Shown: positions 32,685-42,590, counted from the stretch's first letter. The stretch: 49,829 bases of DNA from a virus (IMGVR_UViG_3300024302_000017:1-49829); one strand, 5' to 3'. Program-made: numbers and translations. The notes: generated by a model from the letters alone, not told the origin.

Positions 32685-34202
32685 CTATTTACCTAGCGCT
32701 TTTTTAATAAAGGCGCGCAGATCTTCTACATTATGGTCATCGATAGCCTTACGCTCATTATCTAATGTCATATCGAACTCTCTATCCATGAATCCCCAAT
32801 CTCGTGATCCTGAACCACCTGAAATATCACCTGCATTTATTATTGCCTGTACTGCTTTACTCTTATCAGCCGAAGTAAGGCCCTGACCCTTAAATGCTTC
32901 CCGTACAGCATCGTTAAATTCGACTACAGTACTATCTACTACGTCTTCCCCAAACAAAGTTTTTAAACTAGACTTCGCGGATGCTGCCCAAGCTTGTTGG
33001 CCTACCTTAGCTGCTGCCTCTTTAGCCTTTCGCTCACGTTCTACAGCTGCTTTATTCTCTTTAGCTAGTTCTTCATTACTTGCTGTAATCTGATCTTGTG
33101 TCAGAGTCAGACCGCTAATCTCAGCCACATCTTTAATCAGCTGAGTAGTATTACTCACTGACATATTAGGGTAACGATTCAATGTAGCTCTAGCCTGCTT
33201 CACAACTAGACGGTTAGCCTCATCTGCAGTTAACTTCCCTAATACTTCAGGAGAGAGCGTCTCAGTGCTATTGAGGGTTTCAACAATACGGTACTTATCT
33301 AAGAGGTCTGAATCTAGATCATACTCAGCGAAATCTTCCCCTGCCTTAGTTAGATTTTCAAGAGTTAATGCGGTAGGGTCATTAGCAAAAGTCTGCATCA
33401 CTGTACGTTGAACCTGTGCTCCCTGTGCTTTATGGAAAGTATCTGCATTCTCCACATGGGTATCAACCTGATTTAAGAAAGCATCTCGCTGTTCGTTAGC
33501 ATACTTAGTGCTAGTTTCTTTAGCTAATTCACTGAAGGCTCTAGTGGCATCACTCCTGACTTTGGCAATACTCGCTGGATTCCTATAATCAATACCCTCT
33601 AACAAAGTGTTAGCTTTAGCAGAAATACCTCTATCGAACTTAGAAGATAACTCAGCTTGTTGTGTAGAGGTTAGATTACTAGAGTGCATCCCTGAAAATT
33701 GTTGTCCTCGTAGGGCAGTATCAAATAAAGTATTAGGGCCCCCACCTTCTACTGGAGCGGAAGGCGTTTGAGGAGTAAAACTAGCAGATATATCTTGGAA
33801 AGTTTGCCGTCCTGCCTGCTCCTGATCAGCAGCTTGTTTAGCTACATTCGCATTGATTAGAGAAGTGTTAGCATTCTGCTGAGCTATCTTTAGACGTTCT
33901 TGTTCTAAGGCGGTTTTTTGAGCATCTGCTCGAACATCAAACATGGTGTCAGCCTCAGGAGCAAAAGCATGACCAGCGTATTTATTTATAATACTATTCT
34001 GAGCTGCTTCATTATTCCCTGCCTGTAGCATCTCCATCATCATTTTATTTTTAGTATCTTCCTGCTGAGTATCGACATACCCAGTGATACTCTCACCAAT
34101 ACCTCCAATACTAGTGCCTATCTGCTTTCCTGCTTTCAGGAAAGCTTCCAGAGCATTTGAAGTGTCTACTGGGGCTACATTCTTCCACGTTAAAGGGGCC
34201 AT
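32685..34202 (-). CDS. internal virion protein, 505 residues
   Basis: This is alanine-, glutamine- and lysine-rich and almost entirely helical, with coiled-coil stretches (around 90-120 and 380-410). There are no membrane segments or enzyme motifs. It lies directly upstream of the virion RNA polymerase genes in the late transcript (2 nt gap), where N4 has its small internal proteins gp51 and gp52. An ejected or core protein is the likely role by position; I cannot assign it by sequence. Confidence 0.6.
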   Translation of the reverse strand: MAPLTWKNVAPVDTSNALEAFLKAGKQIGTSIGGIGESITGYVDTQQEDTKNKMMMEMLQAGNNEAAQNSIINKYAGHAFAPEADTMFDVRADAQKTALEQERLKIAQQNANTSLINANVAKQAADQEQAGRQTFQDISASFTPQTPSAPVEGGGPNTLFDTALRGQQFSGMHSSNLTSTQQAELSSKFDRGISAKANTLLEGIDYRNPASIAKVRSDATRAFSELAKETSTKYANEQRDAFLNQVDTHVENADTFHKAQGAQVQRTVMQTFANDPTALTLENLTKAGEDFAEYDLDSDLLDKYRIVETLNSTETLSPEVLGKLTADEANRLVVKQARATLNRYPNMSVSNTTQLIKDVAEISGLTLTQDQITASNEELAKENKAAVERERKAKEAAAKVGQQAWAASAKSSLKTLFGEDVVDSTVVEFNDAVREAFKGQGLTSADKSKAVQAIINAGDISGGSGSRDWGFMDREFDMTLDNERKAIDDHNVEDLRAFIKKALGK

Positions 34203-34214
34203 ATCATATACTCC

Positions 34215-34763
34215 TTAAGCTACACGCTGGGTCTTTAACTGCTCCCAACTAGGAGTATCAGTCCTACCTTGTGCAGTCTTCCATGTGTTTTGGTTGAGCA
34301 ACTGCAGACGGGCTGCAGCCTCCTGATTTTGGAAGTTCTTATCCCACTGTTCCTGCTGCTGAGCCATTTGATCTTTAACTAGTCCAAGTCCCTTAATAGC
34401 AGCCCAAGCTGAAGCTAGGTTACCTACTCCTCCTAGGATTGATCCTGCCCCTTTCATCTTATCCCCAGTGAGTGATCCCCAGAAACCACCAGTATCACCT
34501 CCAGCCAGTTGCCGCTGCATACCGAAGGTATTACCCAATCCTATAGGCTGGTTCGCATTCAAAGCGAATGGGCCTGTACCTATAGAAGGTGGAGCTACTT
34601 CTATATTAGATAATCCTATAGGCTGGTTCGCATTCAAAGCGAATGGGCCTGTACCTATAGAAGGCGGGGCCACTTCTATATTAGATAATCCTCCCCAAAA
34701 GTTTTGCTTATCATCATCCAAAAAACGGGTGTATCCACCCCCTAATGTATTTGTTTCAGACAT
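34215..34763 (-). CDS. virion protein with a duplicated 25-residue segment
   Basis: This encodes 182 residues. The N-terminal region contains a perfect tandem repeat of 25 residues (GLSNIEVAPPSIGTGPFALN and five more), followed by a partial third start (GLGNTFG). Glycine-rich helices (GAGSILGGVGNLASAWAAIKG) and a charged C-terminal helix follow. It has the composition of a small structural or internal protein. Its place between the 796- and 505-residue genes supports a virion role. AGGAG lies 8 nt before the ATG. Confidence 0.6.
   Translation of the reverse strand: MSETNTLGGGYTRFLDDDKQNFWGGLSNIEVAPPSIGTGPFALNANQPIGLSNIEVAPPSIGTGPFALNANQPIGLGNTFGMQRQLAGGDTGGFWGSLTGDKMKGAGSILGGVGNLASAWAAIKGLGLVKDQMAQQQEQWDKNFQNQEAAARLQLLNQNTWKTAQGRTDTPSWEQLKTQRVA
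34537..34686 (-). repeat. 75-bp tandem duplication
   Basis: Copies at 34537-34611 and 34612-34686 differ only at a few synonymous positions near their right ends (GGTGGAGCT versus GGCGGGGCC). The repeat is in frame (25 codons) inside the 182-residue virion gene. The small divergence indicates a recent duplication. Confidence 0.9.
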
Positions 34764-34855
34764 TGTAATCTCCTAATAGATTTAGACTCTCCAGGCCTGC
34801 TAGGAGGCTCTGTGAGAGGTGTTGAGGTAATAGTAATACGTTCGTCTATATGTGT

Positions 34856-37246
34856 CTAGGCATACGTAGGCGGGTTCAGGAACTGTTCTCTAATAGCATC
34901 TAGCTCATATATAGATAGAGCAGGGTTTAAATCCCCGTGCATAGCATAGTAAGCATCAGGTAATAGGGGATTAATAGCAGCTTCCCACTTGTTATCTAAC
35001 AGGCTGAGAGCGGCTCCTGATGCATCCTTGAAAAGGGATTCTTGTATATCCTTCAGAACATTGGTGGCATCCTTTACCTCCTGTAATGCTTTATTGTAGG
35101 TCTTCGTAATATCAGACAACTCACCTTCCGTATGGATATTAATCACATTAGAGATAGCATCTGTAATTGAGCTGAGGTACTCAGCAATATCCCAAAACTC
35201 ACCACTTGTAGTATCCAACCCCATCTCAGGGGCATACTTAGTGATAAGTACCACAGCCAGTACAGCTGCCAACTCTGGACTGATTTCCTTAGCTACATAG
35301 CTGATAACCTCACTTATGAGCATCCGTATGACCATCTTCTGGATGAATGCCTGCTGTCCTGCAGCAGTAGACAGTGTAGCTGGATTGAACGTCATCACCC
35401 CATATATGATCAATGCCACTTGCACTACAGCCAGCAGTTTCTGAAAGAAGCTCATCTCAATGACTTCATAATGGGCGGTATAGATAGACAAGTGAGCACT
35501 AGCTAGAAGTAGCTGAGTTGTCTGTGTTTTAGGCAGATCCTTCATTAACTCATAAATGAGGGGGATAGTCAGGTCGTTTTTATTTGCAAGATTGAACTTA
35601 ACGAGCTTAAATTTATCTGTCTGCGCATCCACCACCCGTAGCATAGCTATGGGGGCATGTATGGTATAGGCTGCTAACCCACTATGAGTTATCTGGTAAA
35701 ACGTAAAGGCTTGTCCTGACGTGGTTGCTTCGTTCAACTTATTAACTAGGGTAAGTTCCCCTGCTATATTCTCATAAGCAAGATCAGGTTTGAGTGTCAT
35801 CTCCCCATACAGCATACGTGAAGTAACCTGTAGGTAATCTACTGCTTCGTCAGCGGTTGCTCCAGGTGAGGGTCTGCCATTACCTGCTAAGAATAAGTCC
35901 ACCTCTTCTTCATCATTGGCTATGAAGCCTATGTTATAGGAGGGCTTCCCATCAGAAGAGTAGTAAGGATTAAGGAGAGAGCCATCTACAAACCTGCTCA
36001 TGTCTGAGTAGTACACGTCGTTCTCAGGTGAGTTGATATACTTATCTATATCTGCACGAGAGGTGAAAACATAGGTTATGTACGCGTACTTGAATATATA
36101 GGCGTAGTCATCACTAGTGACCTTCAATGAGTTGTAGGGTTTCTCTGCATTTTCACTACCTCGGTACAATCCTTCAGTAACCGCAGCATTAACATACATA
36201 TTCTGAAATAGCCTAAAGCAGTAATTCATACTAATCTGGGTAGTATCCCAGATCTTCACCCCAAAATTAATAAAGGCATGATCTAATTTATCTTCATTGC
36301 CTACCACATTGGGATCTTCCATCACTGCTTTAATCATGTCTGCAGCATCTAGTCCGAGTAGGGCTGTGAGTTCAGATATCTGGGTGGCTTTCTCAGACTC
36401 CACAGTATTAAAGTTTGCATTATCAATGCGTAATGGGATGGCAGGAAGAACTCTAAGAGAGTCTGTCATATCTCCTATGTTACGCCCATAAGGAATAGAG
36501 GGATCATCTAACTCAGGATGGGTTTCAGAACCAACTGCATATATAAATAGGATCGTATCAGTGGGTGCGCTATCTAAGTAGTAGTACACAATATAATGAG
36601 AACCCACCGGTCTACCAGGAACTTCATAATCTAATACACTGGTAAGCTCCCCCTGTGTTACAGGAATCTCAAAGGTGTCTGTATCTGACTGGTAGTTAAA
36701 TACTGTAGGAGCCACATACCACGTACCAGCATCATGAGTGATGCTGTGATCATCAATGTTGTAGTCTTTATTGGTAGCTAGCCAGTACTGTATCCAGTAA
36801 TTAGCAAAGAGGGTACCTACTCTTGAGTAACTCAGACTGCATGGTTCCCCTTCTAATTCATTAAGTACCTCAAGAACTTCATGCTCATCTACATATGTAA
36901 TATCCCCCTCCACTGTAGGGAACCTCTGGAAGTACTTATCTTGCTCAATGTATTGCACAAATCTACGTAAATTAGCCTTAGCATCATAAACTGAGTGGAA
37001 CAGTAAACTGGCAGGTAGATCCTCATTCCCTAGAATGGAGTTATAGATAATTTGCTGTAGGGGGTTGTCTTGGGAGTCTTCAAATATAGAACGATTGTAT
37101 ACTTCAAACTGCTCTATGATCTGATCTTCATAACCTAAAAGACTAGCTGCTGCCTCAAGGACTACTTCAACAACATCTATAACGAGGTCTACGAAGGACT
37201 CTACAATGTTTACAACAACACTGATTATGTTGTCTATAAAACCCAT
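34856..37246 (-). CDS. structural protein with hydrophobic ends, 796 residues
   Basis: The first 40 residues are strongly hydrophobic and amphipathic (MGFIDNIISVVVNIVESFVD onward), and residues 595-670 contain further hydrophobic helices (VVQVALIIYGVMTF, ELAAVLAVVLITKYA). The middle 500 residues look like a soluble, tyrosine-rich folded domain. In its position between the repeat protein and the internal proteins it corresponds to N4 gp52/gp53-region virion proteins. A membrane-interacting, ejected protein is a reasonable inference. Family not recognised. Confidence 0.6.
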   Translation of the reverse strand: MGFIDNIISVVVNIVESFVDLVIDVVEVVLEAAASLLGYEDQIIEQFEVYNRSIFEDSQDNPLQQIIYNSILGNEDLPASLLFHSVYDAKANLRRFVQYIEQDKYFQRFPTVEGDITYVDEHEVLEVLNELEGEPCSLSYSRVGTLFANYWIQYWLATNKDYNIDDHSITHDAGTWYVAPTVFNYQSDTDTFEIPVTQGELTSVLDYEVPGRPVGSHYIVYYYLDSAPTDTILFIYAVGSETHPELDDPSIPYGRNIGDMTDSLRVLPAIPLRIDNANFNTVESEKATQISELTALLGLDAADMIKAVMEDPNVVGNEDKLDHAFINFGVKIWDTTQISMNYCFRLFQNMYVNAAVTEGLYRGSENAEKPYNSLKVTSDDYAYIFKYAYITYVFTSRADIDKYINSPENDVYYSDMSRFVDGSLLNPYYSSDGKPSYNIGFIANDEEEVDLFLAGNGRPSPGATADEAVDYLQVTSRMLYGEMTLKPDLAYENIAGELTLVNKLNEATTSGQAFTFYQITHSGLAAYTIHAPIAMLRVVDAQTDKFKLVKFNLANKNDLTIPLIYELMKDLPKTQTTQLLLASAHLSIYTAHYEVIEMSFFQKLLAVVQVALIIYGVMTFNPATLSTAAGQQAFIQKMVIRMLISEVISYVAKEISPELAAVLAVVLITKYAPEMGLDTTSGEFWDIAEYLSSITDAISNVINIHTEGELSDITKTYNKALQEVKDATNVLKDIQESLFKDASGAALSLLDNKWEAAINPLLPDAYYAMHGDLNPALSIYELDAIREQFLNPPTYA

Positions 37247-37263
37247 GAGTTAGTGCCCCGATA

Positions 37264-39063
37264 TTAGGAAGGTTTAGTCTCTGTAATCTTAGTATTCATT
37301 CCACTGGCAGTAAGGGCAGTTACGCCAGTATCTGCAATACCCGCAGTACTTACGTTGATACTCCATGCATCCAGCAGAGTCTTCAGGTATTTCTGATCAG
37401 CATTCCATCTAAATCCCTTAGCCTGTTGTGTGTAGAGTTCTGCTTGCCTGCCCATAATACTATCAGGGCTAGCTGCCGATTTACTGGTCTGGTGTGTCTG
37501 TGCGTACTCAGTGACAGCTTTCTGGATAAGTACATCCCGTTCGGCCTGTCCCTTAGCAGCTTGAATATGATAGATGGATTCTGTGAGCTTCTTCTCAAGA
37601 ATCTGTGAGGAATACGTAACATCCTCTAGAACACCATCAATCACTATCGGAGACTGGCGTAGTACGTCCTCCATCTCAGATTGTGTGTAATCACTATAGG
37701 TAGTGTGCGAGTACACCGTAACATCATCGATGTATTTAACATTCCACAGGTAACTAATAATCTGTTCCCCGTTCTTGAGTTGCTCACCCAATGTCTGATG
37801 TTCTTTTAACTGTATATTAGAAGCCACATCTGCATTACGAGATGCGGTCTGACCTGCAATATCAAGGGCTTTCTTTAACTCGGTATCGGCTTGGTTATCC
37901 ACCATCGCAGTCTGAGATACCTTAAGAGTAGTGTCATTACTGGACTGTGCATTTCGTACAGTAGTCTGGGACTGTACGTCAATGTTTTGTGAACCGAGTA
38001 AGGTAACCTTAGCTGCAGAATCACTATCCAGCCTAACTGTACTGGCCACTACCTCTGCCTCTTGATCATTCATCAAAGCAATCTTGGCTGTAGATTCCAG
38101 ATCTTGCCTTAGAGTGTTAGCTACAACTTCCAATTCTTGATCAGCCATAAGAGAGATCTTGGCAAGTGAATCTGCATCCAATCTAACTGTACTTGCAAGT
38201 ACTTCATCCGATTGGCTACCAGCAAGGGTAGTTTGTGCAGCCTTAAGCTCAGTATCATTAATTGACTGGGTATCCCTAGTCGAGGTCTGACTAACAACAT
38301 CTAATTCTTGGTCAGCCATTAAACTTACCTTAGCAGTAGATTCTATGTCTTGGCGTGTAGTACTGGCTACTACCTCCAGCTCTTGCTTCGCCATTAAACT
38401 GATCTTGGTTGTAGATTCCTCATCTTGGCGCGCAGTACTAGCTACTACCTCGATCTCTTGATCCGCCATGAGTGATATCTTAGCCACTGAGTCAGCGTCT
38501 TGCCTTGCAGTAGCCGCTAGTACCTCAGCACTTTGGTTAACTTTTAGATCAGTTGCAGCAACTGTATCACTAACTTGTACTGTGGCAATAGCATCCTGCC
38601 TTACAGTACTAGCCACTACCTCAGCTTCCTGGTCAACCATTAAACTAATCTTAGCTGCAGAGTCATTGTTCTGACGTGTCGTGCTAGCTACAACTTCCAA
38701 TTCTTGATCAGCCATAAGAGAGACCTTGGCAGTAGATTCTATGTCTTGGCGTGTAGTACTTGCAATGACCTCAGCACTTTGGTTAATTGTTAGAGTATTC
38801 TTAGTCCCCTCTGTGATGACCTGAGCATCTGTGAGTGCCTTACGTAGAGCAAACTCTGTAGCTGTCTGTAGAGAGCTCTGTACGGCCCCTAGATAGACAT
38901 TAGCATAGTCAGCACCAGTGAGACGGCCCAGTTTAAACTGAGCGGTTAGGTGGGTGTTGATAGCCTCCATTAGGTCATCAAACACACCATTCCCAGTAAC
39001 AGTGTAATTACCATCAGTGGTAGTTGCTATGTCACTCGTCAAATCACTGGTACTGATTGCCAT
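37264..39063 (-). CDS. repeat-rich fibrous virion protein, 599 residues
   Basis: After a 90-residue N-terminal domain, residues about 110-420 consist of eleven repeats on the pattern EVVASTTRQD-ESTAKISLMADQEL. Units are 25 residues long except every fourth, which is 32 (one heptad more), giving a higher-order period of 107 residues. The register suggests a trimeric or other coiled-coil rod. The C-terminal 170 residues are a separate helical region (TESIYHIQAAKGQAERDV). It is coupled to the upstream 176-residue gene by a TAATG overlap. A role as a tail, neck or internal rod is inferred from composition and position. Confidence 0.65.
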   Translation of the reverse strand: MAISTSDLTSDIATTTDGNYTVTGNGVFDDLMEAINTHLTAQFKLGRLTGADYANVYLGAVQSSLQTATEFALRKALTDAQVITEGTKNTLTINQSAEVIASTTRQDIESTAKVSLMADQELEVVASTTRQNNDSAAKISLMVDQEAEVVASTVRQDAIATVQVSDTVAATDLKVNQSAEVLAATARQDADSVAKISLMADQEIEVVASTARQDEESTTKISLMAKQELEVVASTTRQDIESTAKVSLMADQELDVVSQTSTRDTQSINDTELKAAQTTLAGSQSDEVLASTVRLDADSLAKISLMADQELEVVANTLRQDLESTAKIALMNDQEAEVVASTVRLDSDSAAKVTLLGSQNIDVQSQTTVRNAQSSNDTTLKVSQTAMVDNQADTELKKALDIAGQTASRNADVASNIQLKEHQTLGEQLKNGEQIISYLWNVKYIDDVTVYSHTTYSDYTQSEMEDVLRQSPIVIDGVLEDVTYSSQILEKKLTESIYHIQAAKGQAERDVLIQKAVTEYAQTHQTSKSAASPDSIMGRQAELYTQQAKGFRWNADQKYLKTLLDAWSINVSTAGIADTGVTALTASGMNTKITETKPS

Positions 39064-39593
39064 TAGTTAGAGCCTCTAGATTTCTGTTGGATAGCTAGCT
39101 TATCTAACTCAGCTGGGGTTAGATCATCTAGAACTTCAATATTGAATGCTTTGATCAAACGTCCTTCACGACGATCTTGACCATTCTTCATCTTAATAGT
39201 GACAAATACTTGGCATTCAGCATTCTTCATTGTTTGGTAGATAATGTTAGGGATGTGCCATCCTTCTTCATTGTCGTATGGAATGTACTTCTTAACGAAA
39301 CCTACACGAGAATCACCTACAGTGAAAATATCACCTGTGTGGTCTTTCTTCTTAGGATCGTTACAACGCACGATGACACGTACTAGACGTAGAGCATCCT
39401 GCTTTGCAGTTAATTTGGGGGTATCTAAAACTGTTACTTTTTTAGCTTTAGAAGGTTTAGCTGGGAGTTCCTCACCATTCAGCAATTTAGTCAAAGTATC
39501 GACTCCTGCTTTATGATGATACTGAATACCTTCGGCATCCAGTTCAGCTCGGAGATCTTCAATCTCCATTGGTGCTTCATTTACTTCTGACAT
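39063..39593 (-). CDS. small virion-cluster protein, 176 residues (N4 gp55-region)
   Basis: The N-terminus (IEDLRAELDAEGIQYHHKAG followed by VDTLTKLL) fits a HeH/LEM-like two-helix motif often found in phage proteins. From residue 67 a beta-rich domain follows (LRLVRVIVRCNDPKKKDHTG, VFVTIKMKNGQDRREGRLIK). It is placed just downstream of the major capsid gene, beyond a terminator hairpin, as N4 gp55 is. A head-to-tail or decoration role is possible. It is coupled to the next gene by TAATG. Confidence 0.6.
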   Translation of the reverse strand: MSEVNEAPMEIEDLRAELDAEGIQYHHKAGVDTLTKLLNGEELPAKPSKAKKVTVLDTPKLTAKQDALRLVRVIVRCNDPKKKDHTGDIFTVGDSRVGFVKKYIPYDNEEGWHIPNIIYQTMKNAECQVFVTIKMKNGQDRREGRLIKAFNIEVLDDLTPAELDKLAIQQKSRGSN

Positions 39594-39613
39594 TGTGTAG
39601 TTCCTTATGAAAT

Positions 39614-39657
39614 TAAAAGACCTCCCCCTGCAGCCCTTACGGGCTTACGGAGGAGGT
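39614..39657 (-). terminator. terminator after the major capsid gene
   Basis: On the - strand an imperfect stem ACCTCC...GGAGGT (39657-39652 with 39625-39620), with an inner GCCC/GGGC hairpin, is followed by CTTTTAATTT. It lies 16 nt beyond the capsid stop codon. A partial terminator here would set capsid transcripts higher than downstream genes. Confidence 0.75.
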
Positions 39658-39672
39658 GTGGGTTAAGTCAGC

Positions 39673-40962
39673 TTACGCCTCTTTAGTCCAGATGATACCA
39701 AGACGCTCAGGACGGAGAGCCATGAAGCCATAGTACCACTTGATGGAGTAGAATCCAGTCTCACCGTATGGATCAGTGCGATCTGCAGTCTCTTTACCAG
39801 GGCCCTTATGGTAGATAGTGAACTTCACAGTCTTACCATCAGTCTGGAAACCGATAGTAGTGAATGCTCCATCACCAACAACCAGCATTGGGTAGATATC
39901 TGCTCCAGCTGCACCAGCACCAGGAGAGTACTGCATCTCAGGTACTACTACGATACGGAACTGACGGACCGAACCAATCTCACCGTTAATCACGCTACCA
40001 GCATCTGCGTACTTCTCTACAGATACGAAAGCAGGATTACCATGTAGATCCTTCATTGCTTCCAGTACAGGAATCAGCTCAGAACCGATATACATGACAC
40101 GTCCACCATTGATAGTCTTAGTATCGATGAGACGTGAACCAGTGATTACCTTAGTCTGCTTAGGAGTCTTGTTGTTATCCAGAGCGATAGACATATTCAT
40201 CAGATCGCGGTAGGAAACGACACCAGCTACAGAAGCCTTGGTACCTACACCTAGAGCCCCTTCATCATCACCACCAGTAGCGTTATCGGTGGATGTAGTG
40301 ACATACAGAACAGTACCAGTACCACCAGAAGCAGTAGTCAGAAGATCAGCCTGCAGAGCAGCCTCAGTGATCTCATTTGCACCTACTACAGACTCCTCAG
40401 TGATGTGAGACATAAGCTCAGCATCAGTATCAAAGTCTAGAGACTCTTGGGTGTACTCATCGAAGAAGCCGAACTTCTCGATAGAACCTTCAATCTCGGT
40501 ACGGGTGAAACCTACACGGTTAACTCGTCCACCATTCTCAGAGAGAGCTGGGAGCTTACGAGTAATAACACCAGTGTCCTTAGAGGAACCATACAAGTTA
40601 CCACCATTAGGAGCTACAGTACCACCTGATCCTGCACCAGTAGTAGCTGCGGCTTCATTAGCGTAAGTAGTTCCCTGCAATGCACCAGCAGCATTCCATG
40701 CAGACCATTGACCTACAGTCAGGGCAGTACCATCAGCATCGATACCCTGATCATTGATATTCGCATCATCCAAGAGAGGAACATATACATACTGCTTAAT
40801 GGTCTTACCCATGTTCTTTGGCATAGCCTGAACATTAGCAAGAGGCATAAAGTACTGCTTCTCACGTACAGCAATGAGAGCCTTCTTGTTGTAATGATCG
40901 GTACGGATCTGAGAACCTACAGTACTTGCGGTAGTACCTGGATCGTTATATTGCATTGGCAT
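39673..40962 (-). CDS. major capsid protein (N4 gp56 family)
   Basis: This encodes 429 residues. The N-terminus ([20 protein letters not shown]) and the following block ending [20 protein letters not shown], with later [17 protein letters not shown] and [17 protein letters not shown], are the pattern of the N4-gp56 capsid family (HK97 fold). It forms the icosahedral shell. Its location between the scaffold and the gp55-like gene, followed by a terminator, is that of N4. The ribosome-binding site AAGGAAAAT is 5-12 nt upstream. Confidence 0.92.
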   Translation of the reverse strand: MPMQYNDPGTTASTVGSQIRTDHYNKKALIAVREKQYFMPLANVQAMPKNMGKTIKQYVYVPLLDDANINDQGIDADGTALTVGQWSAWNAAGALQGTTYANEAAATTGAGSGGTVAPNGGNLYGSSKDTGVITRKLPALSENGGRVNRVGFTRTEIEGSIEKFGFFDEYTQESLDFDTDAELMSHITEESVVGANEITEAALQADLLTTASGGTGTVLYVTTSTDNATGGDDEGALGVGTKASVAGVVSYRDLMNMSIALDNNKTPKQTKVITGSRLIDTKTINGGRVMYIGSELIPVLEAMKDLHGNPAFVSVEKYADAGSVINGEIGSVRQFRIVVVPEMQYSPGAGAAGADIYPMLVVGDGAFTTIGFQTDGKTVKFTIYHKGPGKETADRTDPYGETGFYSIKWYYGFMALRPERLGIIWTKEA

Positions 40963-40995
40963 AATTATTTTCCTTTATCTAACAGTTAATTTAAG

Positions 40996-42165
40996 TTAAC
41001 CGTACTTCTTCATAAACTCTTCATCAGACAATTCCAAAGGATTGTCCTGAGTCTCTGCAGCAGCACTGCTAGCTTTCTTAGTAGGAGCAGCAGCTTTTCG
41101 TTTCTTGTTTAGCTGAGCTACTTCTTTCTTTGCTTTAGGTTCACTTGATACGCTAGCCTTGTCTGTTGGAGCACCTTGCCCTGGTTGAACTAATTGTCCC
41201 TGACTTGCTAGGAATTCAGCAGCCTGCTTGTAAGCCACAACATCAGCAACACCATCAAGCCTGCCTAGAAGTTTCTCACGTTCAACTACTGCCATAACTT
41301 TGTCATACACACCATTCTGCATGTGAGTGTCGATGATAGAGATAATCTCAGGATTATCCGCTACCATTGTTTTACTATCTGAATCCCATTGCTTGCTCAT
41401 AACCTCAATAGTCTTCTGGAAAGTCTCACTCTCACGAATACCTTCAATGGCCTGATCTAAGTTATATTCCTTATCAGACACCCCATATTCAGTAGGGCTG
41501 TACTCCACATCTTTACTAGTATCAATATCTAAAGGATCAATACCACTATCTTTTATAAGCTTAGCAACAGCTTTAGGATCTTTCTTACTTAGATCAATGA
41601 GATTATTCAGCTTACCTTCATCAAGTAAACCGTTATTCTCAAGCATCTTAACCATCTTCAAATGCGGCTTAATTTGCTGCATCTTACGTTGGTATCCAAC
41701 ACCCATCTGCATAAGACGTACAACCTCTTCAGGGTCGTTAATCTGTATTTCTGTACCATTGGCTTTGAAAGGGGCAGTTACCTTTTCATACGCACTTTTG
41801 AAGTCAAATTTATCAGTATCCTGGGTATCCCCTTTCGTGTCTGTATCTTCACCTTCTGTATCAAGAGACTCTGTTTTATCGCTGTTAGCTTCGGGTTCAT
41901 CCTCCGTCAGGGTATCCCCATCCGGGTCGGCTACTTCCTCGTCTTCGGCAACAACCTCAGGTTGCTCCTGTGCTTCTTCCTGAGCGTTCTCAGTATCCTG
42001 AGAATCTTCAGTATCTTCATCAGAGGTAGTCTGCTCTACCTCTGGTTCTGAATCTTGTGTGGGGTCTTCCACATCATCTGGAAACCCTCCTACGCTTTGA
42101 GCTAGAAACTCTTCATCAGAGAGTTCTAGAGCGCTTGTTGATGTACCAGCTTTGACTGTCTCCAT
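40996..42165 (-). CDS. scaffold-like protein between portal and capsid genes
   Basis: This encodes 389 residues. The first 120 are extremely acidic and disordered, the middle (130-340) is helical, and the C-terminus is basic (AKKEVAQLNKKRKAAAPTKK). An acidic-to-basic layout with helical core next to the capsid gene is typical of phage scaffolding proteins. The motif LELSDEEF occurs at both ends (residues 13-20 and 377-384), perhaps two identical docking peptides. It overlaps the gene at 42506 by one base (TAATG). Function inferred from position and composition. Confidence 0.65.
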   Translation of the reverse strand: METVKAGTSTSALELSDEEFLAQSVGGFPDDVEDPTQDSEPEVEQTTSDEDTEDSQDTENAQEEAQEQPEVVAEDEEVADPDGDTLTEDEPEANSDKTESLDTEGEDTDTKGDTQDTDKFDFKSAYEKVTAPFKANGTEIQINDPEEVVRLMQMGVGYQRKMQQIKPHLKMVKMLENNGLLDEGKLNNLIDLSKKDPKAVAKLIKDSGIDPLDIDTSKDVEYSPTEYGVSDKEYNLDQAIEGIRESETFQKTIEVMSKQWDSDSKTMVADNPEIISIIDTHMQNGVYDKVMAVVEREKLLGRLDGVADVVAYKQAAEFLASQGQLVQPGQGAPTDKASVSSEPKAKKEVAQLNKKRKAAAPTKKASSAAAETQDNPLELSDEEFMKKYG

Positions 42166-42506
42166 TATTCAATATCCTCAGCCAGAATCTCTTCACGGGC
42201 TTCTTTGGCTTCAGCAATAAGATTCTCCATCTCATTACCTGCAGACATAATCTGCTGGAAGTATCCAAACAATGCACCAGGCCCTGTAATCATCTTATCA
42301 ATTTTAGCCTCTTGTTCTGGGGTAAGTCCAGCATTCTTAGCCATAGTCAAACGGGCTGCTTCAGTAGTGAAGTACCCGTTCTCAATTACCTCTACAAATT
42401 CAGGAGTCTTACTTAGCTTAAGAAAAGCATTCTTAAGTTTAACGTGTTTCTCAGCATCCTCAATAGTGATCTGAATATGGTCAAGTTGGTCTTCTGCTGT
42501 GCTCAT
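42165..42506 (-). CDS. small helical head-assembly protein, 113 residues (N4 gp58-region)
   Basis: I chose ATG 42506 (MSTAEDQLDH) rather than 42515 because AAGG lies 9 nt before it but only 1 nt before the other. The protein is helical and acidic with a C-terminal coiled coil (NEMENLIAEAKEAREEILAE). It sits between portal and scaffold genes and is coupled to the scaffold gene. A head-assembly partner is likely by position only. Confidence 0.6.
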   Translation of the reverse strand: MSTAEDQLDHIQITIEDAEKHVKLKNAFLKLSKTPEFVEVIENGYFTTEAARLTMAKNAGLTPEQEAKIDKMITGPGALFGYFQQIMSAGNEMENLIAEAKEAREEILAEDIE

Positions 42507-42550
42507 GTTATACATCCTTATGGGGTTGGTTAGTTAATTATTTAAGTACT

Positions 42551-42584
42551 AAAAGTTTACTATAAACCATCATAGTAAACTTTT
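42551..42584. terminator. 13-bp perfect hairpin between portal and head-assembly genes
   Basis: AAAAGTTTACTAT (42551-42563) is exactly complementary to ATAGTAAACTTTT (42572-42584) with an 8-nt loop. It is the most stable hairpin in the late cluster and its arms supply U-runs in both directions. It may be a (partial) terminator or a transcript-processing/stability element separating portal from scaffold/capsid expression. Confidence 0.6.
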
Positions 42585-42590
42585 ACAAGT

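Noticed and set aside
34540-34640. tRNA-like GGTTCG sequences
   Set aside because: They belong to the 75-bp protein-coding tandem repeat; no cloverleaf can be drawn. No tRNA gene was found in the window.
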